A DNA stretch of 16,108 nt from an uncultured Bacillota bacterium (GCA_934271085.1 CAKQQU010000035.1:1-16108); one strand, 5' to 3'; positions 7,700 through 14,850 are shown, counted from the stretch's first letter. Numbers and translations: made by a program. The notes: generated by a model from the letters alone, not told the origin.

Positions 7700-8079
7700 C
7701 AAAAGATATAATCTGGCTGTCCATAGCATTTATATTGATACTGGCAATATGCATACTGGGACAATGGTGCATAGCCGACCGGACGGAAGCTATCAGCAGC
7801 CGTCTTAACCCGCTGCAGGAAGCCATAGACAGCGAAAACTGGCAGGCTGCCCAGGAAAACTATGATCTTGCCAGGGAGGAATGGCAGAGTACCGCAAAAA
7901 TATGGAAAGTGCTTATCAATCATGATGATATGCGGGATATTGAGATCAGCTTTGTGGATCTGCACAGCCTTTTACAGCAAAAGGACAAAGATAAAGCCCG
8001 GCAGGAACTGGAAAGCCTGTTCTTTTATCTGAACCATGTTTCCGAAAACGAAAGATTGAATATAGGCAATATCTTCTGA
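7696..8079 (+). CDS. DUF4363 protein, single N-terminal membrane anchor
   Basis: This 127-residue protein begins GTG at 7696, which forms a 4-nt GTGA overlap with the DUF421 stop and has AGGTG 6 nt upstream. An in-frame GTG at 7687 would add three residues but lacks a better site. The first 22 residues are a membrane segment (IIWLSIAFILILAICILGQW). The rest is charged and helical, with repeated W/E/Q patterns (ENWQAAQENYDLAREEWQS near 47-65) suggesting a coiled or helical bundle outside the membrane. DUF4363 proteins often follow DUF421 genes in Clostridia, so a joint membrane complex is likely. The molecular function is unknown. Confidence 0.85.
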   Translation: MTKDIIWLSIAFILILAICILGQWCIADRTEAISSRLNPLQEAIDSENWQAAQENYDLAREEWQSTAKIWKVLINHDDMRDIEISFVDLHSLLQQKDKDKARQELESLFFYLNHVSENERLNIGNIF

Positions 8080-8230
8080 TTTTATATTTCCTGCCTTTTC
8101 TCAAAGCCAGCTATCCTTCCCCAAAAAGATAATAAAGGAAACCGCCTGCAAAAGGAGAATACTAAATTGATTATCATTGATAATCCTTTATCAATTCTCT
8201 TTACAAATTTTCTTTACGGAGGATACGTTT
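8080..8230 (+). promoter_or_regulatory. glmS upstream region with clustered ATTGAT inverted repeats
   Basis: This 151-nt gap contains no convincing terminator for the DUF421-DUF4363 pair. Positions 8165-8196 hold overlapping dyads: GATTATC-ATT-GATAATC (8169-8185, perfect 7-bp arms), ATTGATA/TATCAAT (8176-8182 and 8189-8195) and AATTGAT/ATCAATT (8165-8171 and 8190-8196). A weak promoter, TTGATT (8167) with TATCAA (8189) at 16 nt spacing, overlaps them. I see none of the conserved blocks of the glmS ribozyme, so glucosamine-6-phosphate feedback by that ribozyme is not evident. The strong GGAGGATACGTTT site directly precedes the glmS ATG. Confidence 0.35.
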
Positions 8231-10063
8231 ATGTGCGGAATTACCGGATATGTTGGGCCGCGTATCGTTATGCCTATCCTGTTGGAAGGGCTGAAAGCTC
8301 AGGAATACCGGGGATATGATTCGGCAGGCATTGCCGTACTGGAGAAAGGATCCATCAAACTTACCCGCACCAAGGGAAAAATCGCAGATCTGGAAGCAAA
8401 AGTAGGCGGCGAATACGGTACCGCTACCTGCGGCATCGGCCATACCCGCTGGGCTACCCACGGCAAACCCACGGACACCAACTCCCATCCTCATCTGGAT
8501 TGCAAGGGCGAGATAGCCGTTGTCCATAATGGCGTGGTGGAAAATTATCTGGAACTCAGAGATGAGCTGACCCGCAAAGGACATGTTTTCCACTCTCAGA
8601 CAGATACCGAAGTATTGCCTCATCTGATAGAAGATTTCTACGACAAAGGCGGAGACCTGCTGGAAGCAGTTATGAATGCTACAGCTCAAATAGACGGCTA
8701 TTATGCCATGGCCGTACTCTCCGCCAAAGATCCCGACCGGCTGATCTGCGCCCGTCTTGATAACCCGCTTATCATCGGCGTAGGCGAAGGAGAATATTTC
8801 CTGGCAAGCGATATGGCGGCTTTGGTGGAATACACCCATAATATGCTTATCCTGGAAAACGGCGATATAGCAGATATCACGCCTAAAGGTGTAAAGGTCT
8901 ATAATAACGGCAAGCCTGTGGAGCGCAAGATCTCCGTGATCGACTGGGACAAGGCTTCCGCTCAAAAAGGCGGCTACGAGCATTTCATGCTTAAAGAAAT
9001 ACACGAGCAGCCCTGGGCTCTTTCCCAGACCCTGAAAGGACGTCTGGCAGGTAATGACATCGTTTTCAAGGAATTTGACGGCAATACAGACAAGAGATTG
9101 GCAAATATTGACAATATAGCGCTTATTGCCTGCGGCACCGCCTACCATGCAGGCCTGGTGGGCCGCCACGCCATGGAAAAGCTGCTTAAGCTTCCTGTTC
9201 AGACCGAGGTGGCCTCTGAATTCCAAACCAGGGATATGATGCTTAACGACCGCTCTCTGGCTGTAATAATATCCCAGTCCGGGGAAACATACGATACTAT
9301 TCTGGCTATGCGCAAATGTCAGAAGATGGGCGCTTTTACATTGGCTATCTGCAATGTGCTGGACAGCACTATTGCCAGGGAGGCAGACGCGGTTCTTTAT
9401 ACCTATGCCGGGCCGGAAATCGCTGTAGCTTCCACCAAGGCCTATACCACGCAGTTGGCAGTGCTTTATATGCTTACTTTTTATATAGCAAAACTGCAGA
9501 ATAAAATATCTGACAGTGATATGAAGCTTTATACCAATGAAATAGCCAAACTGCCAGAACTGGTGGAAAATACCATTCATGAACTGGAAAGCAAAATATT
9601 CCAGATATCCCTGGATTTCGGACCCTGGGAGGACGCTTTCTTTATCGGCCGCGGACTTGACGCTTCCGTAGCCATGGAAGGCGCCCTGAAACTCAAGGAA
9701 ATATCATATATCCATGCCGAGGCCTATGCCGCTGGCGAGCTCAAGCACGGCACTATCGCCCTGATCGTACCGGATGTGCCTGTTTTGGCACTTTGCACCC
9801 AAAGCGAGCTTATCCCCAAGATGATAAGCAATATCGAAGAACTGGGTGCCCGCAAGGCCTATATCATCGGCGTATGCTTCGCCGGACGCAAGGATGTGGG
9901 TCGCGCCTGCAAGGTCGTACTAAACATACCGCCGGTCAATGAACTGCTGGCGCCGGTGCTTGCCAATATTCCTCAGCAGCTTCTGGCCTATTATGTGGCG
10001 GTAGTAAAGGAGACCAATGTAGATCAGCCCCGAAACCTGGCTAAAAGCGTTACTGTTGGTTAG
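8231..10063 (+). CDS. glmS: Glutamine-fructose-6-phosphate aminotransferase (isomerising)
   Basis: This 610-residue cytosolic enzyme makes glucosamine-6-phosphate from fructose-6-phosphate and glutamine, the entry to peptidoglycan amino sugars. The N-terminal glutaminase domain starts MCGITGYVG. Cys2 becomes the N-terminal nucleophile after Met removal, which fixes the start at the ATG at 8231 even though the frame is open upstream to 8177. HTRWATHG (71-78) binds glutamine. EHFMLKEIHEQP leads into two sugar-isomerase (SIS) domains with SQSGETYDT, STKAYTTQ and the LKEISYIHAEAYAAGELKHG segment. The C-terminus is NLAKSVTVG; E. coli ends with Glu instead of Gly. The M18 peptidase follows after 26 nt, probably on the same transcript. 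Confidence 0.98.
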   Translation: MCGITGYVGPRIVMPILLEGLKAQEYRGYDSAGIAVLEKGSIKLTRTKGKIADLEAKVGGEYGTATCGIGHTRWATHGKPTDTNSHPHLDCKGEIAVVHNGVVENYLELRDELTRKGHVFHSQTDTEVLPHLIEDFYDKGGDLLEAVMNATAQIDGYYAMAVLSAKDPDRLICARLDNPLIIGVGEGEYFLASDMAALVEYTHNMLILENGDIADITPKGVKVYNNGKPVERKISVIDWDKASAQKGGYEHFMLKEIHEQPWALSQTLKGRLAGNDIVFKEFDGNTDKRLANIDNIALIACGTAYHAGLVGRHAMEKLLKLPVQTEVASEFQTRDMMLNDRSLAVIISQSGETYDTILAMRKCQKMGAFTLAICNVLDSTIAREADAVLYTYAGPEIAVASTKAYTTQLAVLYMLTFYIAKLQNKISDSDMKLYTNEIAKLPELVENTIHELESKIFQISLDFGPWEDAFFIGRGLDASVAMEGALKLKEISYIHAEAYAAGELKHGTIALIVPDVPVLALCTQSELIPKMISNIEELGARKAYIIGVCFAGRKDVGRACKVVLNIPPVNELLAPVLANIPQQLLAYYVAVVKETNVDQPRNLAKSVTVG

Positions 10064-10089
10064 CATTCAATATACAAAGGAGAGTATCC

Positions 10090-11472
10090 ATGGAAAAAGA
10101 ATCTGCCTGGAAAAAGTATTCGCAAACTGATCTGGATGAACTGGAAAAGCTTAGCTGCGGTTACCGCGATTTTCTTGATAACGGCAAAACTGAGCGGGAA
10201 TGCGTGACGGAAATAACCACTCTTGCCGAAAAAGCAGGCTACCGCGATTTGCATACCATTATGGCCCGGGGAGAAAAATTATCCGCCGGCGATAAAATTT
10301 ATGCAGCCGGCATGGGCAAGACCATTATTCTTTTCCACCTGGGCAATGATGCTCTGGAAAAGGGATTGGTCATACTGGGAGCCCATATAGATTCACCCCG
10401 TCTGGATGTCAAACAGAATCCCCTTTATGAAGATGGCGGCCAGGCTTATCTGGACACCCATTATTACGGCGGTATCAAAAAATATCAATGGGTCACCCTG
10501 CCCATGGCCATTCACGGTATTATCGTCAGAAAAGACGGCGAAACCGTCAATATCAATATAGGCGAAAACCCCGACGACCCGGTATTCTGCGTACCCGACC
10601 TTCTGGTTCATCTGGCCGCCAAACAGCAGGAAAAAAATGCTGCCAAAGTGGTGGAAGGCGAAGACCTGGATCTGCTGATAGGCAACCGTCCCCTGACGGA
10701 TACCGAGGAAAAAGAGGCTGTTAAAGCCAATGTGCTGAAATTGCTTAATGATAAATACGGAATAAACGAAGACGATTTTATCTCTGCCGAGCTGGAAATT
10801 GTTCCCGCGGGGCAGGCCAGAGAGGCCGGCCTTGACCGCAGTATGATACTTTCCTACGGACATGACGACAGGGTATGCGCCTATACATCTCTTATAGCCA
10901 TGCTCAACAGCGATACCAGGGATAAAACCACCTGCTGCATCCTTACTGATAAGGAAGAGATAGGCAGCGTGGGCGCTACCGGAGCCCAGTCCCGCTTCTT
11001 TGAAAATTGCGTTGCCGAATTACTGGATGCGGCCGGCCAATACTCCGAGCTGGCTCTCCGCCGTACTCTTAGCAATTCCCGGATGCTCAGCTCTGATGTG
11101 AGCGCCGCCTACGATCCTCTTTATGCTTCGGTATTCGATAAACGCAATGCCTGCTATCTGGGAAAAGGTATCGTTTTCAATAAATATACCGGGGCCCGCG
11201 GCAAATACAATTCCAATGACTCCAATGCGGAATATGTAGGGCTTATCCGCCGCATCATGGATGATAACGATGTTTCTTTCCAAACTGCCGAAATGGGCAA
11301 AGTAGATGCCGGCGGCGGCGGCACAATCGCCTATATCCTGGCTCTTTACGGCATGGAAGTTATTGATTGCGGCGTAGCTGTTATGAGTATGCACGCCCCC
11401 TGGGAGATCATCAGCAAAGCAGACCTTTATGAATCCCTTAAAGGCTACAAAGCCTTCCTGGCCAATGCCTAA
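10090..11472 (+). CDS. M18 family aminopeptidase (aspartyl-type metallopeptidase)
   Basis: This 460-residue cytosolic dizinc exopeptidase is of the M18 family, members of which often prefer acidic N-terminal residues. Visible motifs are GAHIDSPRLD (97-106, zinc ligand His99 with Asp101), GHDDRVCA (257-264, bridging Asp), DKEEIGSVGA (287-296, catalytic Glu and metal-ligand Glu), SSDVSAA (334-340) and MSMHAPWEI (432-440, ligand His435). Length and motif order are full and normal. The ATG follows AAAGGAGAGTATCC. It lies 26 nt after glmS with no terminator between, so co-transcription is likely, though no functional link is obvious. It ends just before a bidirectional terminator. I do not assign apeA/apeB because the subgroup is not certain from motifs. 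Confidence 0.95.
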   Translation: MEKESAWKKYSQTDLDELEKLSCGYRDFLDNGKTERECVTEITTLAEKAGYRDLHTIMARGEKLSAGDKIYAAGMGKTIILFHLGNDALEKGLVILGAHIDSPRLDVKQNPLYEDGGQAYLDTHYYGGIKKYQWVTLPMAIHGIIVRKDGETVNINIGENPDDPVFCVPDLLVHLAAKQQEKNAAKVVEGEDLDLLIGNRPLTDTEEKEAVKANVLKLLNDKYGINEDDFISAELEIVPAGQAREAGLDRSMILSYGHDDRVCAYTSLIAMLNSDTRDKTTCCILTDKEEIGSVGATGAQSRFFENCVAELLDAAGQYSELALRRTLSNSRMLSSDVSAAYDPLYASVFDKRNACYLGKGIVFNKYTGARGKYNSNDSNAEYVGLIRRIMDDNDVSFQTAEMGKVDAGGGGTIAYILALYGMEVIDCGVAVMSMHAPWEIISKADLYESLKGYKAFLANA

Positions 11473-11555
11473 GCTTCCGGAGTATTACCGCCAACTCTCT
11501 CACCTGCTTAGAACAGGTCTTTAACAAGCTGCCGCAAACAACGGCAAAACCACAC

Positions 11556-11603
11556 AAAAACGAAACGCACCGGACCGAAAGATGGCCAGTGCGTTTCATT
11601 TTT
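11556..11603. terminator. Bidirectional intrinsic terminator
   Basis: GAAACGCAC (11562-11570) pairs perfectly with GTGCGTTTC (11589-11597), an 9-bp stem with an 18-nt loop. Five T follow on the plus side (11599-11603) and five A precede (11556-11560), giving a T-run on the minus side. It serves both the converging aminopeptidase and alcohol dehydrogenase genes. Two smaller hairpins (ACCTG/CAGGT and TGCCG/CGGCA) lie between it and the aminopeptidase stop. Confidence 0.85.
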
Positions 11604-11618
11604 ATATTCTTTTCTGTT

Positions 11619-12680
11619 TTAATCGATAATCACTACTGGCTTGATAAGATCAGCAGGTTTATCTTTCATCAGCAGCAGGGCTTCTTCCATATGATCAAAG
11701 CCATGGAAAACATGGGTCAGCATCTTGCTGGTATCCAGCCTTCCGGTAGTGATCAAAGCTGCCAGTTTTTCCATACGCAGCCTGCCGCCGGGCATCAGGC
11801 CGCCGGCAATGATCTTATGGCTCATACCGCAGCCCCATTCTTTTCTGGGGATCAGAACGTTTTCCCCTTCTCCCAGATAATTAACATTCCCGATGACACC
11901 GCCGGGTTTAACCATTCTGCATGCCTGAATAAAAGTCTCTTCAGCAGTACCGCCGGCAACTATTACCCTGTCTACTCCCCTGCCATGAGTCAGCTCCATT
12001 ATCTGATCGCAAATATCTCCGTCCTTATAGTTAATGATCTGGGTAGCGCCATACTCGCGGGCCACATCGCCGCAAACTTTACGGCTGCCCACAGCGTAAA
12101 TATTGGCAGCGCCCCGCAGGGCTGCGCCGGCTACGGACATAAGACCTACAGGGCCAATGCCGATAACGCAAACATCATCGCCAAATTTAACATCGGCCAG
12201 CTCAACACCATGAAAACCGGTAGGCACCATATCGGCGAGCATAACTGCAGGCGCAGGATCAATACTGTCGGGAAGCAGGGCCAGATTAGCATCGGCCTCG
12301 TTAACATGGAAAAATTCACCGAATACCCCATCCTTAAAATTGGAGAATTTCCAACCGGCCAGCATACCCCCGGAATGCATGGAAAACCCGGCCTGTGCCT
12401 CCAAAGACCCCCAATCGGGAGTGATAGCAGGAACGATGACCTTGTCTCCGGGATGGAAATCTTTTACAAGATCACCCACCTCCACCACTTCGCCCACAGC
12501 TTCATGACCCAGGATCATATCATGCCGGTCCCCCAGAGCACCCTCCCAGACAGTATGCACATCAGAAGTGCAGGGAGAAACGGCGATGGGCCTGATAATA
12601 GCGTCAAGAGGCCCGCAGACAGGCCGTTCTTTTTCTATCCAACCTGTCTTGCCGATAGAAAGCATTGCATAACCTTTCAT
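11619..12680 (-). CDS. NADP-dependent secondary alcohol (isopropanol) dehydrogenase
   Basis: This 353-residue zinc dehydrogenase closely resembles the Clostridium beijerinckii and Thermoanaerobacter brockii enzymes that interconvert ketones such as acetone with secondary alcohols. Numbering matches those enzymes exactly: catalytic zinc ligands Cys37, His59, Glu60 and Asp150, and NADP-phosphate residues Gly198, Ser199, Arg200 and Tyr218. The Rossmann motif is GIGPVGL (174-180). The cysteine-rich lobe for structural zinc is absent, as in that subgroup. The frame is open to 12848. The start MKGYAML at 12680 fits the family and lies 8 nt after GGAGG; the ATG one codon earlier (12683) is an alternative. 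It is a single gene, with a bidirectional terminator after it and another terminator before its upstream region. NADP preference is inferred from residues, not measured. Confidence 0.96.
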   Translation of the reverse strand: MKGYAMLSIGKTGWIEKERPVCGPLDAIIRPIAVSPCTSDVHTVWEGALGDRHDMILGHEAVGEVVEVGDLVKDFHPGDKVIVPAITPDWGSLEAQAGFSMHSGGMLAGWKFSNFKDGVFGEFFHVNEADANLALLPDSIDPAPAVMLADMVPTGFHGVELADVKFGDDVCVIGIGPVGLMSVAGAALRGAANIYAVGSRKVCGDVAREYGATQIINYKDGDICDQIMELTHGRGVDRVIVAGGTAEETFIQACRMVKPGGVIGNVNYLGEGENVLIPRKEWGCGMSHKIIAGGLMPGGRLRMEKLAALITTGRLDTSKMLTHVFHGFDHMEEALLLMKDKPADLIKPVVIID

Positions 12681-12912
12681 CATATCTTCCTCCTTAATTG
12701 AAACAATATTCCTTTTTACTGCTTTCACAATAAAGTATGTCCAGGTTTTTATTAAATATATTACCCCTATGCGGGGAATTTTATATCTATATGGATCATG
12801 AACCGTTTTGCAAGCTGTTATTGCCTTGTAAAACTCTGCCGGCGGCAAAGCACATCACATTTTGATGAAAAGCCTTTTATAAAAAAGCTAATAAATATTT
12901 ATCCCTGATAAT
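12681..12912 (-). promoter_or_regulatory. AT-rich upstream region of the alcohol dehydrogenase
   Basis: About 230 nt without a gene separate the dehydrogenase from the terminator of the next gene. On the minus strand I see AAGGAGG near 12692, a weak TTGTGA/TATTGT pair 16 nt apart, and a small dyad with CCCC/GGGG arms around TATGC or GCATA (about 12765-12778). A single TTGTGAAA resembles half of a Rex (NADH sensor) site, but no second half is present. The promoter is not resolved. Confidence 0.3.
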
Positions 12913-12940
12913 AAAAAGGTCTGCCGCAAGCAGCGGCAGA
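12913..12940 (-). terminator. Intrinsic terminator of the 12986-13534 gene
   Basis: TCTGCCGC (12920-12927) and GCGGCAGA (12933-12940) form a perfect 8-bp stem with a 5-nt loop. On the minus strand it is followed by CC and a run of T (A at 12914-12918 on the plus strand). It lies 46 nt past the stop of the upstream minus-strand gene. Confidence 0.85.
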
Positions 12941-12985
12941 TCCTGATAAATAATTTTTCAATTTTAGTAAAACAGAGGCAAATAC

Positions 12986-13534
12986 CTATCGTCTAAGGCA
13001 ATGCTCCCTAATACTCTGAAACATGTAATCAGCCATTGCCAGGGCCTCTTCTTCGATTTTGTCAAACACCTGAATATCCTGGGCATAATCCCCCTGCAGG
13101 CGCAGGGCAGCTTCCTGCTCTGTCATTGACAAATGATCGTACAGCATGGTCTGCCAGGTCTTTTGATCCCAATAAGGATTAAGATAAGCCAAAAACGCCG
13201 CTATCTCGTCTGCATTCTGATACCATTCGCCGCGCAGCTCATCAGCCTTAACATTATCATGCTCCTTGGCCGCATTTACCAACTGGCCGCCTATCATCAG
13301 ATGCTGGGTCAGCAATTCCTCAAATTCCATAGCAGGCATTGCCCCGCAAAAATCTGCCAGCACTTTGGCAAAATCTTTGGGATTCCTCAGCAATCTTTGG
13401 GTAACCGCGTCCAGATCCCCCAGATCAGCGACTGTACTTATAATAAAGAAACGGGTCCAGTAAACATGTTGCTCCCATAACTGCCTTAAACGGTTCAGCA
13501 GATCTACTTCCTGCTGAGTATAGCTGAAGCTCAT
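12986..13534 (-). CDS. Conserved helical protein of unknown function
   Basis: This 182-residue protein is cytosolic by appearance (no signal peptide or membrane segment) and rich in Leu, Ala, Glu and Trp, suggesting an all-helical bundle. Noticeable blocks are LWEQHVYWTRFFI (19-31), RLLRNPKDF (47-55), NADEIAAFLAYLNPYWD (107-123), MLYDHLSMTEQEA (129-141) and FDKIEEEALAMADYMF (157-172). I recall similar proteins in Bacillota, sometimes carrying a doubtful 'acetylglutamate kinase' label. Nothing kinase-like is visible here. The ATG follows GGGAGGAAATAGT. It is a single gene with its own terminator. The conserved His, Tyr, Trp and Asp residues could bind a ligand or metal, but I assign no function. 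Confidence 0.85.
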   Translation of the reverse strand: MSFSYTQQEVDLLNRLRQLWEQHVYWTRFFIISTVADLGDLDAVTQRLLRNPKDFAKVLADFCGAMPAMEFEELLTQHLMIGGQLVNAAKEHDNVKADELRGEWYQNADEIAAFLAYLNPYWDQKTWQTMLYDHLSMTEQEAALRLQGDYAQDIQVFDKIEEEALAMADYMFQSIREHCLRR

Positions 13535-13687
13535 ACTATTTCCTCCCGTATTTCTGTTTTGCTACAGATATCATATGAAAATATCAGCGTTTACGACACA
13601 CCGCTGCCAGTACTTTATTTCCTTGCCCCCTATTTTACCGGGGCTATTCCAAATTCCCTTGCTCGGCAGCTCTCCCCATTTAGCCGC

Positions 13688-13735
13688 AAAAAGCCTGCCA
13701 ATCATCACCTTATCAGTGGTTCCAGCAGGCTTTTT
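13688..13735. terminator. Strong A/T-flanked hairpin before repeat copy 1
   Basis: AAAAAGCCTGC (13688-13698) is the exact reverse complement of GCAGGCTTTTT (13725-13735), an 11-bp stem with a 26-nt loop and a T-run on either strand. No plus-strand gene ends just upstream, so what it terminates is unclear; it may insulate the catalase unit. The rest of the 13535-13747 gap shows only a small GCCCC/GGGGC dyad (13626-13644). Confidence 0.6.
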
Positions 13736-13747
13736 ATATTGGTCGGA

Positions 13748-13814
13748 GCGACATTAAAGGATGCTGCTGAACCCGGCAAAACCAAAGTTTTGCCAGCAGG
13801 CAAGGGGTCATTAT
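13748..13814 (+). repeat. Direct repeat copy 1, upstream of the Mn catalase
   Basis: This stretch aligns without gaps to 14784-14850 (offset 1036). The first 15 nt (GCGACATTAAAGGAT) are identical, then 4 of 8-9 positions differ, then about 37 nt are identical, ending AAGGGGT, then one change and ATTAT. The invariant part contains GGCAAAAC-CAAA-GTTTTGCC (13775-13794). TTGCCA (13790-13795) overlaps its right arm as a possible -35, but the -10 position reads TATCTG, which is poor. It lies about 110 nt before the catalase start. Confidence 0.85.
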
Positions 13815-13925
13815 CTGCGTGACCAAAGTAAAATGATGCTTAAAGAAGACTTCATAATATCAGGATTGTATAAGATTTTCTGGATGCGGTAAACTAGCAC
13901 TAACATGATGAAAGGGGTGATATGC

Positions 13926-14591
13926 TTGTTTAAGCATGAAAAAATGTTATTTCATCCAGTGGCGGTAGAGCGGCCAAATCCGCAGTACGCAGCGCTGCTG
14001 CAGGAGCAATTGGGCGGTGGTAACGGCGAATTGAAAGCAGCCATGCAATATATTTCCCAAAGCTTCCGTATCAAGGACCCTAAAATCAAGGATCTGTTTT
14101 TGGACATTGCTGCGGAAGAACTGGGGCACATGGAGATGGTTGCCCAGACTATCAATCTGCTCAACGGCCACGATGTAGATGCCGATCAGGTCGTAGCAGG
14201 TGAAATCCAGACTCATGTACTGCTTGGACTATCCCCCGGCCTGATCAACGCCTCGGGGTATTCCTGGACGGCGGACTACGTTACGGTCACTGGTGACCTT
14301 TGTGCAGATCTGCTTAGCAATATTGCCTCCGAGCAGCGGGCAAAGGTGGTGTATGAGTATCTGTACCGCCAGATCGGAGACAAAAAGGTGCAGGAGACCA
14401 TTGACTTCCTTCTCAACAGGGAAGAAGCCCATAATCAGATGTTCCGGGATGCATTCAATGAGGTGCAGGACAGCGGTTCCAACTGTGATTTCGGAACCAC
14501 CAAAGCGGCAAGGATGTATTTCTCCCTGTCCAATCCCGGCCCCAATGCTTTTTCGGGCCAGGAAGTGACCGCCCCGAAATTTTCAAAATAG
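13926..14591 (+). CDS. Manganese catalase (non-haem, ferritin-like)
   Basis: This 221-residue four-helix-bundle enzyme of the dimanganese catalase family splits hydrogen peroxide. Expected dimetal ligands are all present: Glu35 in GELKAAM, Glu65 and His68 in AAEELGHMEM, Glu136 in ASEQRAK, and His169 in NREEAHNQMF. The C-terminal segment DFGTTKAARMYFSLSNPGP (188-206) goes beyond the shorter spore-coat CotJC proteins (about 190 residues) but is well short of the roughly 270-300-residue catalases. In-frame ATGs at 13905 and 13908 lack a ribosome binding site. AAAGGGGTGAT lies 8 nt before TTG at 13926, giving the usual MFKHEKML start, so I chose the TTG. It is a single gene bracketed by hairpins and by the two direct repeats. 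A cytosolic or spore role cannot be separated here. Confidence 0.94.
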   Translation: MFKHEKMLFHPVAVERPNPQYAALLQEQLGGGNGELKAAMQYISQSFRIKDPKIKDLFLDIAAEELGHMEMVAQTINLLNGHDVDADQVVAGEIQTHVLLGLSPGLINASGYSWTADYVTVTGDLCADLLSNIASEQRAKVVYEYLYRQIGDKKVQETIDFLLNREEAHNQMFRDAFNEVQDSGSNCDFGTTKAARMYFSLSNPGPNAFSGQEVTAPKFSK

Positions 14592-14609
14592 GCTCAAGCA
14601 AGAAAAGAC

Positions 14610-14640
14610 GGCAGGAGCTCTTCGTATAAGTGATCCTGCC
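14610..14640 (+). terminator. Hairpin after the catalase gene
   Basis: GGCAGGA (14610-14616) pairs perfectly with TCCTGCC (14634-14640) across a 17-nt loop, 19 nt past the catalase stop. It has no T-run, so it may be an RNA-stabilising or factor-assisted end rather than a classical terminator. Confidence 0.4.
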
Positions 14641-14739
14641 ACCTTACACCCTCCTCGCTGCGTGTATTGTACCATTAAATAAATATCTTATCGATTGTTT
14701 TTCACGATCCTGCTTCCCCGTAACAATATGAAAACAATA

Positions 14740-14769
14740 AAAGGCCGCCGACTTTTGTCCACGGCCTTT
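14740..14769. terminator. Hairpin before repeat copy 2
   Basis: AAAGGCCG (14740-14747) pairs with CGGCCTTT (14762-14769), with an inner GAC-TTTT-GTC stem. Its right arm ends at almost the same distance before repeat copy 2 as the 13688-13735 hairpin does before copy 1, so hairpin plus repeat may be one unit. The T-run is short (TTT). Confidence 0.5.
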
Positions 14770-14783
14770 AAAATTTGCCCAAA

Positions 14784-14850
14784 GCGACATTAAAGGATAC
14801 CGCGGACCCCGGCAAAACCAAAGTTTTGCCAGCAGGCAAGGGGTGATTAT
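14784..14850 (+). repeat. Direct repeat copy 2, between the Mn catalase and tspO
   Basis: This is the second copy of the element at 13748-13814, with about 62 of 67 positions identical. It carries the same 8-4-8 palindrome (14811-14830). An outer ACCCC/GGGGT pair can close the structure here (only ACCC/GGGT in copy 1). In one plus-strand frame it reads ATLKDTADPGKTKVLPAGKG then stop. In one minus-strand frame three of the four differences inside the body are synonymous. A degraded coding origin is therefore possible, but no complete gene is present. Confidence 0.85.

Noticed and set aside
8169..8185. Fur or PerR box reading of GATTATC-ATT-GATAATC
   Set aside because: The half-sites are in the opposite order to the TGATAAT-N-ATTATCA consensus and spacing differs, and glmS is not a usual target, so I list it only as an unassigned dyad.
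8167..8320. Possible short upstream ORF (TTG start with AAAAGGAG before it) overlapping the glmS start out of frame
   Set aside because: The start codon is weak, spacing is long and the peptide has no leader-like codon pattern. The AAAAGGAG match may be chance in an A/G-rich stretch.
8201..9580. 459-codon open frame on the minus strand opposite glmS
   Set aside because: It lies wholly antisense to a certain glmS, has no ribosome binding site and shows no recognisable motifs. Long antisense frames are common opposite these genes because of codon usage.
11589..12701. 370-codon plus-strand frame opposite the alcohol dehydrogenase
   Set aside because: It is antisense to a gene whose zinc and NADP residues match the family exactly, begins inside the terminator hairpin, and its composition looks like a reverse translation shadow.
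12715..12745. Rex (NADH sensor) site before the alcohol dehydrogenase
   Set aside because: Only one TTGTGAAA half-site is seen and the matching TTTCACAA half at the right spacing is absent.
13559..13822. 87-codon plus-strand frame running through the hairpin and repeat copy 1
   Set aside because: It has no ribosome binding site, crosses a terminator-like hairpin and is low in protein-like features apart from the repeat-encoded end, which is treated as part of the repeat.
13926..14591. Spore coat protein CotJC instead of manganese catalase
   Set aside because: The sequence has an additional C-terminal segment beyond the CotJC length and no cotJA or cotJB genes are adjacent, so the general catalase call is safer.
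13748..14850. Integron attC sites or a CRISPR array as explanation for the two repeats
   Set aside because: The attC core sequences (RYYYAAC and GTTRRRY) are not present at the stem ends, no integrase is in the window, and two copies 1 kb apart with a gene between are not a CRISPR array.
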